Part shown: positions 17,487-26,655 of the stretch, one piece after another
Layout of the letters: each line of letters starts with the position of its first letter
Position numbering within the stretch: the first letter of the stretch is position 1
Origin: Actinophytocola sp049647105
GTDB taxonomy: Bacteria > Actinomycetota > Actinomycetes > Mycobacteriales > Pseudonocardiaceae
Direction of reading: 5' to 3'
Assembly (NCBI RefSeq): GCF_049647105.1
Contig: NZ_JBARWZ010000053.1
Span: 1-64,000, forward strand
Length of the DNA stretch: 64,000 bases
Translations under genes and position numbers: made by a program
The notes under the pieces: generated by a model
What the model saw: only the letters and a program-made list of their open reading frames with translations
Databases searched by the model: none
Told to the model about the DNA's origin: nothing

Positions 17487-19010
17487 GTGCCCAACAAGTC
17501 GCGCCTCCTCGCGCCGCTGCTGCTCGTGGCCGCGCTGGCGGGTGCCTGCATCGGTGACCCGGCGCCACCGGCCTCCGGTGACCCGGACGGCACGTCGATG
17601 GTGATCGCCGTCGCAGAAGAGCCCGCCGACGTGAACCCGCTGTCCGGGTTCGCGGAGAACGGCGCCGCGAAGCTGTTCGACGGGCTCGTCGAGCACGAGG
17701 CCGACCTGGCGCTGCGGCCCGCGCTGGCGGTCGACCTGCCGGTGCCCGCCGCCGACGGCCGCTCATGGACGGTGCGGCTCCGGTCGAACGTCACGTTCGC
17801 GGACGGGTCGCCGTTGGAGGTCGACGACGTCGTGGGCACCTACCGCGCGATGCTCGACCCGGCACGGAAGTCGCCGGTGCGCGGCCGGTTCCCGATGCTG
17901 AAGAGCGTCAGCGCGGTCAACGCGGCGACCGTGCGGTTCGACCTGACCGCGCCGTACGCGCCGTTCCCGGAGCTGCTCGTGCTGGGCATCGTGTCCAGCG
18001 AGTCGGTCACCACGGAGAAGCCGGTGGGCACCGGGCCGTACCGCCTGGAGTCGTGGACGCGCGGCAAGCAGATGGTGCTCGCGGCCAACGCGTCGTACTG
18101 GGCAGGCCCGCCCGCCATCAAGAACGTCACCGTCGAGTTCATCCCCGACGACGACGTCCGCGCCGCCCGCCTGCGCGACGGCAAGCTCGACGGGGCCGCG
18201 CTGCCGCCACCGCTGGCCGCCGGGTTCGAGGACACCGACGGCCTGCTTGTCGCCTACCACAGCGCCGCCGACGTGCGGGCCGTCGTGCTGCCCGCGGGCA
18301 ACCCGGTCACCGGCGACCTCGACGTGCGGCTCGCGCTGAACCACGCGGTCGACCGCGAGACCATGGTCGAGGACGCGGTCGCGACGAAGGCGCGGGTCGC
18401 GCACACGCCCATGCCGAACGTGCTGGCCGAGTTCGTCGACCCGGACGCCACCTTCGAGTTCGACGTGACCACCGCGCTCGACACGCTGTCCTCGGGTGGC
18501 TGGGTGCCGGGCGAGGCCGGGGTGCGGACCAAGAACGGCGTGCCCGCGTCGTTCACGCTGCGCTATCCGGCCGGTGACACGGTGTCCGCCGCGCTGGCGC
18601 AGTCGTTCGCGGCCGACGCCCGCGCCATCGGCGTCGACGTGACCCCCGAGCCCGCGACCACCGAGGGGACCGGCCCGTCCGTGGTGCGTTTCGGCGACCC
18701 GTTCGACCCGGACCTCGAGCTGTACCGGCTGGTGCACAGCGGTTCCGCGCTCGGCGGCTACGGCGACGATGCGGTCGACGATGCGGTCGAGACCGGCCGC
18801 TCCTCCACCGACCCGGCGGAACGGGCCACGGCGTACCGCAAGTTCCAGCGGTCGTGGGTGAACGCCCCGGGCATGGCGGTGCTGGTGGCCCCGAACCACA
18901 CGTACGTGATGCGCGAGAGCTGGGACGGCTACGAGCCGGTCGTCGACGCGGCGGGCTCGGACTTCACCTGGGGAGCATGGTGGAACCTCGAAACCTGGAC
19001 ACCGCAGTGA
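17487..19010 (+). CDS. ABC transporter substrate-binding lipoprotein, family 5 (oligopeptide type)
   Basis: 507 residues. N-terminal Arg/Lys, hydrophobic stretch LLAPLLLVAALAGAC with a probable lipobox Cys, then a family-5 solute-binding fold: MVIAVAEEPADVNPLSGF, LFDGLVEHEADLALRPALA and GTGPYRLESWTRGKQMVLAAN. GTG 17487 is chosen because it gives a clean signal peptide; an upstream ATG at 17436 would put 17 residues before it. No permease or ATPase genes lie nearby, so it is an orphan component. It is coupled to the aminotransferase by a 4-bp overlap. Confidence 0.85.
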   Translation: MPNKSRLLAPLLLVAALAGACIGDPAPPASGDPDGTSMVIAVAEEPADVNPLSGFAENGAAKLFDGLVEHEADLALRPALAVDLPVPAADGRSWTVRLRSNVTFADGSPLEVDDVVGTYRAMLDPARKSPVRGRFPMLKSVSAVNAATVRFDLTAPYAPFPELLVLGIVSSESVTTEKPVGTGPYRLESWTRGKQMVLAANASYWAGPPAIKNVTVEFIPDDDVRAARLRDGKLDGAALPPPLAAGFEDTDGLLVAYHSAADVRAVVLPAGNPVTGDLDVRLALNHAVDRETMVEDAVATKARVAHTPMPNVLAEFVDPDATFEFDVTTALDTLSSGGWVPGEAGVRTKNGVPASFTLRYPAGDTVSAALAQSFAADARAIGVDVTPEPATTEGTGPSVVRFGDPFDPDLELYRLVHSGSALGGYGDDAVDDAVETGRSSTDPAERATAYRKFQRSWVNAPGMAVLVAPNHTYVMRESWDGYEPVVDAAGSDFTWGAWWNLETWTPQ

Positions 19011-20173
19011 TCGACCTCGACGCCGTGGTGGCCGACACCCCCGGTGCCCATCGCGGCGTGTTCCTCGACAGCGCCGGTTCGTCGCTGCCGCCGGTGCGGG
19101 TACTGGACGAGGTGGTGAACCACCTGCGCCGCGAGGCCGAGGTGGGCGGCTACCGCGCCGCGGCCGAACGCGACGACGACCTGTCGGCGGGCTACGAGGT
19201 GCTCGCGCGGATGCTGGGTTGTGACGCCGACGAGGTGGCGTTCACCGACAGCGCGACCCGCTCGTGGCTGGCGGCCTTCGACGCGATCCCACTGGCGCCC
19301 GGCGACCGCATCCTGTCCACCGAGGCGGAGTACGGGGGCAACGCCGTCCCACTGCTGCGCAGGGCGGCCGAGGCAGGCGCGACGGTGGAACCGATCCCGT
19401 CGGATTCCTCCGGCGCCGTCGACGTGTCCGCGCTGCGTTCGATGCTCGACGACCGGGTCCGCCTGGTGTCCCTTGTCCACGTCCCGACGAACGGCGGCCT
19501 GGTGAACCCGGCCGAGGCGGTCATCGAGGCTGCGCACGAGGCGGGTGCGCTGGTGATGCTGGACGCATGCCAGTCGGTCGGGCAGGTGGCGCTGACGGGC
19601 CTTGACGCGGACATCGTCACGGGCTCGGGCCGCAAGTGGCTCCGTGGCCCGCGCGGCACGGGGTTCCTGGTGGTGCGCGGACGGATCCGCGACCGGCTGC
19701 TGCCACGGCAGGTCGACCTGCACAGCGGCACGTGGGAGACCCCGGACCGGTTCTCGCTGCGGCAGGACGCCAGGGTGTTCGAACTGTGGGAGTCGAGCAT
19801 CGCGGATCGCCTCGGCCTGATCGCCGCGGTCCGGTACGCGCTTGACCTGGGCATCGACAACATCGAGGCGACGGTCCGGTCCCGCGCGGAACACCTCCGG
19901 GCGGGCCTGGCCGAACTGCCGGGCGTCACGGTCCACGACCTGGGCACCCACCGGTGCGGCCTGGTCACGTTCACCGTCGACGGCGTCGCCCCGGCCACGG
20001 TCCGCGACCACCTGCTGGACCACCACATCACGGTGACCCTCTCGGCCACGACGTCGACCCAGTACGACATGACCCGCCGCGGCCTCGACGTGATCGTCCG
20101 AGCCTCCCCGCACTACTTCATCACCCCGGCCCAACTGGACGACGCCATCGCCGCGGTGGCCGCGATGACATGA
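19007..20173 (+). CDS. Aminotransferase class V (cysteine desulfurase/isopenicillin N epimerase-like)
   Basis: 388 residues, fold-type I PLP enzyme. FLDSAGSSLPP near the N-terminus; LDACQSVGQVAL places the cofactor Asp; GSGRKWLRGPRGTGFL contains the predicted Schiff-base lysine. The substrate is unknown. GTG 19007 overlaps the upstream stop as GTGA; ATG 18977 is the alternative. Sharing a transcript with an oligopeptide-type binding lipoprotein hints at amino-acid or peptide metabolism. Confidence 0.83.
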   Translation: MIDLDAVVADTPGAHRGVFLDSAGSSLPPVRVLDEVVNHLRREAEVGGYRAAAERDDDLSAGYEVLARMLGCDADEVAFTDSATRSWLAAFDAIPLAPGDRILSTEAEYGGNAVPLLRRAAEAGATVEPIPSDSSGAVDVSALRSMLDDRVRLVSLVHVPTNGGLVNPAEAVIEAAHEAGALVMLDACQSVGQVALTGLDADIVTGSGRKWLRGPRGTGFLVVRGRIRDRLLPRQVDLHSGTWETPDRFSLRQDARVFELWESSIADRLGLIAAVRYALDLGIDNIEATVRSRAEHLRAGLAELPGVTVHDLGTHRCGLVTFTVDGVAPATVRDHLLDHHITVTLSATTSTQYDMTRRGLDVIVRASPHYFITPAQLDDAIAAVAAMT

Positions 20174-20212
20174 AGGGCACCTCCGGGACGCTCGTCCCGA
20201 AGATGCCCTTCA
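20171..20212. terminator. Bidirectional hairpin between convergent genes
   Basis: Outer arms TGAAGGGCA / TGCCCTTCA and inner arms GGGAC / GTCCC form an interrupted hairpin that starts at the aminotransferase stop codon and lies 16 bp from the carboxypeptidase stop on the other strand. Confidence 0.7.
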
Positions 20213-20227
20213 CGGTCATGACCCAGA

Positions 20228-21508
20228 TCAGGTCGCGTTCGACAGGAGGATGTCGACCGCGCCGTCGTTGCGGGTGGTCTGCGGGACGATGTCCTCGTCC
20301 GGCGGGTAGAAGCCGTCGATGCCGCCGCCCGACGGGTACATCTCGAAGCAGTAGGAGAGCACCTTGTGCTGCCCCCACATCCAGTCGTTGATGTCACCGT
20401 CGGTGATGTACAGCCCGGACGACTGGTCCGGCGTGTAACCGTTCGAGGCGGCCATCTCCTGGCCGATCGACTGGAAGCGGTCGTACTCCGCCTGCGTCAT
20501 GCCCTCGGTCACCGTGTCGTAGGTGTGCCCGAACGGCCACAGCACCAACTCGGAGAACGTGTGGAAGTCGATGTGCCCCTTGATCTGCTGCACACCGCCG
20601 ATCACGCGGGAGTTCACGAAGGCCTGCACGGCGGCCACCTCGGGTGCCGACGAGGCCGCCGGGCCGCGGTAGTCCTCCGCGGACGGTGACGTCGACGAAC
20701 CGTCGCAGCAGCCCCACTTGTACGAGAAGTTCCGGTTGATGTCGGTCCCGACGCTGCCGTCGTCGTTCGGCTGCCGGTTCTTGCGCCAGCCCGCGTACTC
20801 GCCGCCGGAGATGTCGAACTCCGCGCCGTCCGGGTTCTGGGACGGGACGACCCAGATCTCCTTGGCGTCGACGTTGGCGGTGACGCCGGCGTCCGACCCG
20901 TAGCCGGACGTGAACCGGTCCACGATGCGCAGGCACATCTCGAGGGTCAGGTGCTCCCGCGCGTGCATGTTGCACGTGAACAGCACCTCGGGCTCGTCCT
21001 CGTCGGTCGCCGCGTTGTCGCTGATCTTGATCACCGGGATGTCGCGGCCCTCGTAGGTGGTGCCGACGCTCGACACCGCCGTGATGTCCGGGTGCGCGGA
21101 CGCGGCCGCCTGCACCGCGGCCACCATCTCGTCGTAGGTGTGGTACGCCTCGTCACCGGCTGGGAAGTCCGCCGCCGACGCTCTGGAGACCCCGCCGCCG
21201 CGCGCGTCGAGCATCGCGGCCCAGTCGCCCGCCAGCGACAGGGTGAGCCCCTGAGCCCGCAGTGTCGAGGCCTGTGACGGGCTTGCCACGACCTCCATGG
21301 CGCCGTCACGGACCCCGAGCACGTCGACGCCCGTGCGGGTGACGTCGGTCCGTGCGTCGGCGGTGTCCGCGCCCTGCACCTGGTAGAGACCCTGGTCCGG
21401 TGCGGCCGCCGGTTCCTCAGCTGCCCCGGCCTGCCAGCCGGTGACGAGCACCAGGACGGCCGCCGTGACGCCGGCGCCCGCCCCGAGCACGCGACGTTTG
21501 GTGAGCAT
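20228..21508 (-). CDS. Secreted zinc carboxypeptidase (peptidase M14)
   Basis: 426 residues with a signal peptide (TKRRVLGAGAGVTAAVLVLVTGWQAGAAE). The M14 domain is visible: zinc ligands in NMHAREHLTLEMCL (HxxE), VPSQNPDG and RKNRQPNDDGSVGTDINRN substrate-binding blocks, HIDFHTFSELVLWPFG (third ligand), and CFEMYPSG with the catalytic Glu. The propeptide-like region (about 40-120) precedes it. Extracellular removal of C-terminal residues from peptides is expected. ATG 21508 is preceded by GGAGG. No distinct C-terminal domain. Confidence 0.93.
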   Translation of the reverse strand: MLTKRRVLGAGAGVTAAVLVLVTGWQAGAAEEPAAAPDQGLYQVQGADTADARTDVTRTGVDVLGVRDGAMEVVASPSQASTLRAQGLTLSLAGDWAAMLDARGGGVSRASAADFPAGDEAYHTYDEMVAAVQAAASAHPDITAVSSVGTTYEGRDIPVIKISDNAATDEDEPEVLFTCNMHAREHLTLEMCLRIVDRFTSGYGSDAGVTANVDAKEIWVVPSQNPDGAEFDISGGEYAGWRKNRQPNDDGSVGTDINRNFSYKWGCCDGSSTSPSAEDYRGPAASSAPEVAAVQAFVNSRVIGGVQQIKGHIDFHTFSELVLWPFGHTYDTVTEGMTQAEYDRFQSIGQEMAASNGYTPDQSSGLYITDGDINDWMWGQHKVLSYCFEMYPSGGGIDGFYPPDEDIVPQTTRNDGAVDILLSNAT

Positions 21509-21700
21509 GTCGCCTCCCCGAAGGCTTATGTGTTGTGATCGTCCGAGCCTCCGGGGGCCATCACGCGGCGACAACCCGTCATTGGTCGGGAACGGTGCGT
21601 CGTCGACGGATCAACCGACGAAGGTAGTGGGCCGATCGGGTGCAGTGCCGACGGCTTAGGCTGGTGGGCGTAGGTACACCCGCATCAGGAGAGGAACCCG

Positions 21701-23026
21701 ATGCTGAGCCGCACCGACCTGCGTGGTCGAGTCCCGTCCCCGGCCGAGCTGCGCACGCTTATGCCGCGCGCCGAGGTGGACGTGGACGCGGTGCTGCATC
21801 AGGTCCGGCCCCTGGTCGAGGACGTGCGTGCCCGCGGTGTCGAGGCCGCCCTCGACCTGTCAGAGCGGTTCGACGGCGTCCGCCCGGCCGCCGTCCGCGT
21901 CCCAGCCCGTGAGCTGACCTCGGGTCTCGCCTACCTGGACGCACCCGTCCGCGAGGCGATCGAGGAGGCCATCGAACGGACCCGGCTGGTGCACGCCGAC
22001 CAGCGCCGCACGGATGTCACCACCCAGGTCGTCCCCGGTGGCACGGTCACCGAGCGCTGGGTGCCGGTCCGCCGCGTCGGCCTGTACGCGCCAGGTGGCC
22101 TCGCGGTCTACCCGTCGAGTGTCGTCATGAACGTGGTGCCCGCCCAGGCCGCTGGCGTCGAGTCGCTCGTGGTGTGCTCGCCGCCACAGGCCGAGTTCGG
22201 CGGTCTCCCGCACCCGACGGTCCTCGCGGCCGCCGAACTGCTCGGCGTGACCGAGGTGTGGGCCGTCGGGGGAGCGCAGGCGGTCGCACTGCTGGCCTAC
22301 GGCGGCACCGACACCGACGGCACGCCGCTGGACCCGGTCGACATGGTCACCGGCCCAGGCAACGTCTACCTGACCGCCGCGAAGCGCCTGCTCCGCGGCC
22401 TGATCGGGATCGACTCGGAGGCGGGTCCGACCGAGATCGCGATCCTGGCCGACGACACCGCCGACCCCGTGCACGTCGCCGCCGACCTGATCAGCCAGGC
22501 CGAGCACGACACGCTCGCCGCGAGCGTGCTGGTCACGTCGTCGCCCGAACTGGCCGACGCGGTCGACGCGGAGCTGGCCAGGCAGGTCAAGACCACCAAG
22601 CACACCGACCGCATCACGACCGCCCTGCGGGGCCCGCAGTCCGGCTGCGTCCTGGTGTCCGATGTGGACGCTGGACTGTCCGTTGTGGACGCCTACGCCG
22701 CGGAGCACCTGGAGATCCAGACCGCCGACGCCGCCGGGGTGGCCGCCCGTGTCCGCGCGGCGGGCGCGATCTTCGTGGGTGCGCACAGCCCGGTCTCGCT
22801 CGGCGACTACTGCGCGGGTTCGAACCACGTGCTGCCCACCGGTGGTTGCGCACGGCACTCGTCGGGCCTGTCGGTGCAGACGTTCCTGCGTGGCATCCAC
22901 GTCGTCGACTACTCGGCCGACGCGTTGGCGGCCGTGGCGGACAAGGTGGTCGCGCTCGCGAACGCGGAGGACCTGCCCGCGCACGGCCAGGCGGTCACGG
23001 CCCGGTTCGGGGGTCGCGATGAGTGA
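21701..23026 (+). CDS. hisD: Histidinol dehydrogenase
   Basis: NAD-linked zinc enzyme oxidising histidinol to histidine in two steps. 441 residues. VPVRRVGLYAPGGLAVYPSSVVMN, GPGNVYLTAAKR, IDSEAGPTEIAILAD, DLISQAEHD (zinc-site Gln/His) and EHLEI are family signatures. First gene of hisDCB; overlaps hisC by 8 bp. Ribosome-binding AGGAGAGGA precedes the ATG. Confidence 0.97.
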   Translation: MLSRTDLRGRVPSPAELRTLMPRAEVDVDAVLHQVRPLVEDVRARGVEAALDLSERFDGVRPAAVRVPARELTSGLAYLDAPVREAIEEAIERTRLVHADQRRTDVTTQVVPGGTVTERWVPVRRVGLYAPGGLAVYPSSVVMNVVPAQAAGVESLVVCSPPQAEFGGLPHPTVLAAAELLGVTEVWAVGGAQAVALLAYGGTDTDGTPLDPVDMVTGPGNVYLTAAKRLLRGLIGIDSEAGPTEIAILADDTADPVHVAADLISQAEHDTLAASVLVTSSPELADAVDAELARQVKTTKHTDRITTALRGPQSGCVLVSDVDAGLSVVDAYAAEHLEIQTADAAGVAARVRAAGAIFVGAHSPVSLGDYCAGSNHVLPTGGCARHSSGLSVQTFLRGIHVVDYSADALAAVADKVVALANAEDLPAHGQAVTARFGGRDE

Positions 23027-24122
23027 TCCGATCGGGTCCTCCGTGTCGCTTTCCGACCTGCCGTTGCGGGACGACCTGCGCGGCCGGTCCCCGTACGGCG
23101 CACCGCAGCTGGATGTCGAGTTCCGGCTCAACACCAACGAGAACCCCTACCCGCCGCCGCCCGCGCTGGTCGCGGACGTGACGCGGGCGGTCGCGGAGGC
23201 GGCGGCGAACCTGCACCGCTACCCGGACCGGGACGCGGTCGCGCTGCGGACCGACCTCGCCGCGTACCTGTCCACGTCGACCGGCGTGCCGCTGACCGTG
23301 GCGAACCTGTGGGCCGCCAACGGTTCCAACGAGGTGCTGCAGCAGATCCTGCAGGCGTTCGGCGGCCCCGGCCGCACGGCGCTGGGGTTCGAGCCGTCGT
23401 ACTCGATGCACCCGATCATCGCCGCGGGCACCCGCACGGAGTGGGCGCCGGCCCCGCGCCGCGCGGACTTCACGCTCGACACCGAAGCCGCTGCCGAGGT
23501 GCTCGCCGAGCGCGCACCGGACATCGCGTTCGTGACCAGCCCGAACAACCCGACCGGTGGCTCGATCCCGCCCGCCGGGCTGCGGGCACTGATCGAGGCG
23601 GCGCCCGGCCTGGTCGTCGTGGACGAGGCGTACGTGGAGTTCTCGGCGCGCCCCAGCGCGATCACGCTGCTGGCCGAGTACCCGGCGAAGCTGATCGTGT
23701 GCCGCACGATGAGCAAGGCGTTCGCGTTCGCGGGCGGCCGCCTCGGCTACCTCGCGGCCGCGCCCGCGATGGTCGACGCACTGCTGCTGGTGCGGCTGCC
23801 CTACCACCTGTCCGTGGTCACACAGGCCGCGGCGCGGGCGGCGCTGCGGCACGCCGACGAGACGCTGGCGTCGGTGCACAAACTGGCAGACGAACGCGAC
23901 CGCGTCGTGGAGTCGTTGCGGGGACTCGGGTTCACGGTCGTGCCGAGCGACGCGAACTTCGTCCTCTTCGGACAGTTCGAGGACGCGGCCGCGACCTGGC
24001 AGTCCTACCTCGACCACGGGGTGCTCATCCGCGACGTTGGCATCCCCGGTCACCTGCGGGTGACCATCGGCACCCCGGCGGAGAACGACGCGTTCCTGGC
24101 CGCGAGCAAGGAGATCAGGTGA
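23019..24122 (+). CDS. hisC: Histidinol-phosphate aminotransferase
   Basis: PLP enzyme, 367 residues. LNTNENPYPPP at the N-terminus, NGSNEVLQQIL, SPNNPTGG, VDEAYVEFS and TMSKAFAFAGGRLGY (Schiff-base lysine in SKAF) mark the HisC family. ATG 23019 overlaps hisD by 8 bp, and its stop overlaps the hisB start (GTGA). Confidence 0.96.
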   Translation: MSDPIGSSVSLSDLPLRDDLRGRSPYGAPQLDVEFRLNTNENPYPPPPALVADVTRAVAEAAANLHRYPDRDAVALRTDLAAYLSTSTGVPLTVANLWAANGSNEVLQQILQAFGGPGRTALGFEPSYSMHPIIAAGTRTEWAPAPRRADFTLDTEAAAEVLAERAPDIAFVTSPNNPTGGSIPPAGLRALIEAAPGLVVVDEAYVEFSARPSAITLLAEYPAKLIVCRTMSKAFAFAGGRLGYLAAAPAMVDALLLVRLPYHLSVVTQAAARAALRHADETLASVHKLADERDRVVESLRGLGFTVVPSDANFVLFGQFEDAAATWQSYLDHGVLIRDVGIPGHLRVTIGTPAENDAFLAASKEIR

Positions 24123-24718
24123 ACCGGAGCGGCCGCGTCGAGCGGACCACCAAGGAGTCGTCGGTGGTCGTGGAGATCGACCTCGACGGTGCGGGCAAGG
24201 TGGACGTGTCCACCGGCGTCCCGTTCTACGACCACATGCTGACCGCGTTCGGCGCCCACGGCATGTTCGACCTGACCGTGCTGGCGAAGGGCGACATCGA
24301 GATCGACGCCCACCACACCGTCGAGGACGTCGCGATCGTCCTTGGTGAGGCGATCGGCAAGGCCCTTGGCGACAAGCGGGGCATCCGCCGCTTCGGCGAC
24401 GCCTGGATCCCGATGGACGAGACCCTCGCCCACGCCGCGGTCGACGTGTCCGGTCGCCCGTACTGCGTCCTGACCGGCGAGCCCGAGATGATGACGGGCT
24501 TCGTGGTGGGCAACAACTACCCGACGGTCCTCAACCGCCACGTGTTCGAGTCGCTGGCCTTCCACGCCCGCATCGCGCTGCACGTGCGCGTCATCCACGG
24601 CCGCGACCCGCACCACATCACGGAAGCCCAGTACAAGGCGGTGGCGCGGGCGCTGCGCGCGGCGTCCGAGTCCGACCCGCGCCAGCAGGGCATCCCGAGC
24701 ACCAAGGGCACCCTCTAG
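24119..24718 (+). CDS. hisB: Imidazoleglycerol-phosphate dehydratase
   Basis: 199 residues; the monofunctional dehydratase without the phosphatase domain. Mn-binding motifs: FYDHMLTAFGAHG, DAHHTVEDVAI, and FHARIALHVRVIHGRDPHHITEAQYKA. GTG start overlaps hisC by 4 bp. In mycobacteria hisH follows directly; here about 4.2 kb of other genes intervene. Confidence 0.97.
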   Translation: MNRSGRVERTTKESSVVVEIDLDGAGKVDVSTGVPFYDHMLTAFGAHGMFDLTVLAKGDIEIDAHHTVEDVAIVLGEAIGKALGDKRGIRRFGDAWIPMDETLAHAAVDVSGRPYCVLTGEPEMMTGFVVGNNYPTVLNRHVFESLAFHARIALHVRVIHGRDPHHITEAQYKAVARALRAASESDPRQQGIPSTKGTL

Positions 24719-24754
24719 CGCGCGTCGCCGGGCACCTGGGGGCATGCTGGGGGC

Positions 24755-25081
24755 ATGTCCACGAGAATCGTCGCCGGTGCGCCGGTTGCCACGCTCATCA
24801 ACGTGTTCGTGGTGGCGCCGGAGCGGCAGCGTGAGCTGGTGGACCTGCTGACCCGCGTCACGGAGGAGACGATGCGGGGCGTGCCGGGTTTCGTGTCCGC
24901 CAACCTGCACGCGAGCACCGACGGCACCCGCGTGATCAACTACGCGCAGTGGGAGTCGGCCGAGGCGTTCCAGGCGATGCTCGCCGATCCGGCCGCGCGG
25001 GAGCACATGCGGCAGGCCGGCGAGCTCTGTGAGTCGTTCGACCCGCACCTGTACACGGTCGACTCGGTGCACCACGCGTGA
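24755..25081 (+). CDS. Antibiotic biosynthesis monooxygenase (ABM) domain protein
   Basis: 108 residues, a single ABM/ferredoxin-like fold: TLINVFVVAPERQRELVDLL, then VPGFVSANLHASTDGTRVINYAQWESAEAFQAM, the typical core of this family. Such proteins are small cofactor-free oxygenases or haem-degrading relatives; the substrate is unknown. Same strand as hisB, 36 bp after it. Confidence 0.87.
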   Translation: MSTRIVAGAPVATLINVFVVAPERQRELVDLLTRVTEETMRGVPGFVSANLHASTDGTRVINYAQWESAEAFQAMLADPAAREHMRQAGELCESFDPHLYTVDSVHHA

Positions 25082-25097
25082 ACTACGCTCCTGTGGC

Positions 25098-25256
25098 ATG
25101 TCCAAGGAAGTCATCGTCATCGGCCTGCTCGCGGTCGCCGGGTTCCTCGTCGGCGGCGTCTACTCGACGTACCGGACCGCCAAGGCACTCGCGATGATCC
25201 TCGGCCTGCTCGCGGTGGTGGCCGTCGGCGGCGCCGTCGTGTGGATGGCTTCCTAA
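25098..25256 (+). CDS. Small two-span membrane protein
   Basis: 52 residues: TM1 at 6-24 (VIVIGLLAVAGFLVGGVYS), a short YRTAK loop, TM2 at 29-50. The length and arrangement suggest a conserved small membrane protein, but I do not recognise a family. ATG 25098 lies 16 bp after the ABM gene, with TACGCT 11 bp upstream as a possible -10. The TAA stop is directly followed by the CTAG of a family-1 repeat. Confidence 0.6.
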   Translation: MSKEVIVIGLLAVAGFLVGGVYSTYRTAKALAMILGLLAVVAVGGAVVWMAS

Positions 25257-25409
25257 CTAGGGCGTGTCCCATGGATCTTTGTGCGAGAGTCTGGTCCTGA
25301 CCAGCTGTGACCTCAGGGGAACGTGACGGCACCCAGCCACCAACCACCCACGGTCCGAGGATGCGCTGGGTCGAGACCAACACTTTCAAATTCCGCGGAG
25401 GCGGATTAG
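25257..25409 (+). mobile_element. Family-1 YTAR-bounded repeat, copy 4 (most complete)
   Basis: 153 bp from CTAGGGCGTGTCCCATGG to GCGGAGGCGGATTAG. The ends are imperfect inverted repeats (CTAGGGCGTGTCC against CTAATCCGCCTCC). The interior holds TCTTTGTGCGAG, the core CCTCAGGGGAACGTGACGGC, and GATGCGCTGGGTCGAGACC. No ORF. It lies between the small membrane protein and the convergent soxR. Confidence 0.8.
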
Positions 25410-25421
25410 AGCACGCGGACC

Positions 25422-25883
25422 TCAGATCCCGCCCTCGGTGGCCGCCTTCAGCCGCGGCGCACCAGGCCCGTACGCCGCCAGCAGGTCATCCTTGTTGATC
25501 AGGTGGCACGACTTCAGCGACAGGCACCCGCACCCGATGCACGCCGTCAGCCGGTCGCGCAACCGCTGCATCGCGTCGATCCGCGCGTCCAGCTCACCCC
25601 GCCACACGTGCGACAGCCGCGCCCAGTCCGCCTTCGTCGGCGCGCGGCCCTCCGGCAGCGTGCCGAGCGCGTCGCGGATCTCCTCGAGACTCAGCCCCAC
25701 CCGCTGCGCGGTCCGGATGAACGCCAGTCTCCTCAGGACCGCCCGCGCGTATTTCCGCTGGTTGCCCGCGGTGCGCTCGGACGCGATGAGCCCCCGTTCC
25801 TCGTAGAACCGCAGCGCGGTGTGCGGCACACCACTGCGCCGCGAGACCTCGCCGATCGTCAGGGGGTCGGGCAGTTTCGACAC
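25422..25883 (-). CDS. soxR: Redox-sensitive MerR-family activator SoxR
   Basis: About 153 residues. MerR helix-turn-helix at the N-terminus (LTIGEVSRRSGVPHTALRFYEERGLI) and the [2Fe-2S] cysteine cluster CIGCGCLSLKSC near the C-terminus, diagnostic of SoxR. GTG 25883 is chosen because the predicted promoter and operator cover the alternative GTG at 25910 (nine extra residues, MEVHGSVEP). It is divergent from a split transketolase, with two operator-like palindromes between them. The family senses redox-cycling compounds. Confidence 0.9.
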   Translation of the reverse strand: MSKLPDPLTIGEVSRRSGVPHTALRFYEERGLIASERTAGNQRKYARAVLRRLAFIRTAQRVGLSLEEIRDALGTLPEGRAPTKADWARLSHVWRGELDARIDAMQRLRDRLTACIGCGCLSLKSCHLINKDDLLAAYGPGAPRLKAATEGGI

Positions 25884-25901
25884 AGGCTCCACACTACCGT
25901 G

Positions 25902-25923
25902 GACCTCCACCTAGATCGAGGTC
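25902..25923. promoter_or_regulatory. SoxR-type operator, soxR-proximal
   Basis: 22-bp inverted repeat with arms GACCTC / GAGGTC; the inner CCTC-N10-GAGG has the geometry of known SoxR sites. On the minus strand it falls between ATGACC (25925-25920) and ACGGTA (25900-25895) with a 19-bp spacer, the long spacing typical of MerR-family promoters. Confidence 0.65.
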
Positions 25924-25941
25924 ATGGTGGTGTTCCCGCCC

Positions 25942-25972
25942 TTGACCTCCACCGCGCTGGAAGTCGCATGCT
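25942..25972 (+). promoter_or_regulatory. MerR-type promoter with SoxR-like operator for the transketolase pair
   Basis: TTGACC (25942-25947), 19-bp spacer, CATGCT (25967-25972). The spacer carries a near-perfect 22-bp palindrome (25944-25965) whose left half GACCTCCACC is identical to that of the soxR-proximal site. The -10 ends 7 bp before ATG 25980, so the transcript is probably leaderless. Confidence 0.65.
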
Positions 25973-25979
25973 CGATGTC

Positions 25980-26651
25980 ATGACGACGACACTCGACCTC
26001 GCAGCCCTGTTCCGGCGGATGACCGGCGACGAGAAGCACGAATGGGCCGCGGCGTCCACATTGGACATTCTCTGGGTGCTCTACGACCGCGTGCTCGACA
26101 TCTCCCCGGACACCGTCGACGATCCGGACCGCGACCGCTTCCTCCTCTCGAAGGGGCACGGCCCGATGGCGTTCTACGCCGTCCTCGCCGCCAAGGGATT
26201 TCTCGACCCGGTCGTCCTCGACGACTGGACCTCCTTCACCTCACCGCTCGGCCAGCACCCCGACCGCGTGCTCGTGCCCGGTGCCGAGATCGGCAGCGGC
26301 TCGCTCGGTCACGGGCTGGGCCTCGGCGTCGGCACCGCGCTCGGCCTCCGTGCACAGCGCCGGACGACGCCTCGCGTGTTCGTGCTGGTCGGCGACGGCG
26401 AATTGGACGAGGGCAGCAACCATGAGGCCATCGCGCTCGCAGGCCGGATGGGCGTCGCCAACCTCACCGCCATCGCCGTGGACAACGGCTCCGCGAGCCA
26501 TGGCTGGCCGGGCGGCATCGCCGCCCGGTTCGCGGTCGAGGGCTGGCATACGTCCACAGTGGATGGACGAGATCACGACGAGCTGTACACCGCGCTCACC
26601 GCCCGCCATGACGGCCCGAACGTCGTCGTGGCAACGATCCGGGAGGCATGA
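25980..26651 (+). CDS. Transketolase, N-terminal (TPP-binding) subunit
   Basis: 223 residues, the half-size form of transketolase binding thiamine diphosphate. RDRFLLSKGHGPMAFYAVLAAKGF, GSLGHGLGLGVGTALG, and the TPP motif VGDGELDEGSNHEA ... VDNGSASH are clear. Forms an alpha/beta enzyme with the next gene. ATG 25980 is supported by the promoter spacing; ATG 25968 is the alternative. Regulation by the divergent SoxR is inferred from the operators. Confidence 0.9.
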   Translation: MTTTLDLAALFRRMTGDEKHEWAAASTLDILWVLYDRVLDISPDTVDDPDRDRFLLSKGHGPMAFYAVLAAKGFLDPVVLDDWTSFTSPLGQHPDRVLVPGAEIGSGSLGHGLGLGVGTALGLRAQRRTTPRVFVLVGDGELDEGSNHEAIALAGRMGVANLTAIAVDNGSASHGWPGGIAARFAVEGWHTSTVDGRDHDELYTALTARHDGPNVVVATIREA

Positions 26652-26655
26652 CCCC

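Noticed and set aside
24715..24731. hisB stop in CTAGCGCGCGTCGCCGG as another family-2 remnant
   Set aside because: Only about 12 of 17 positions match the family-2 end, not distinguishable from GC-rich background.
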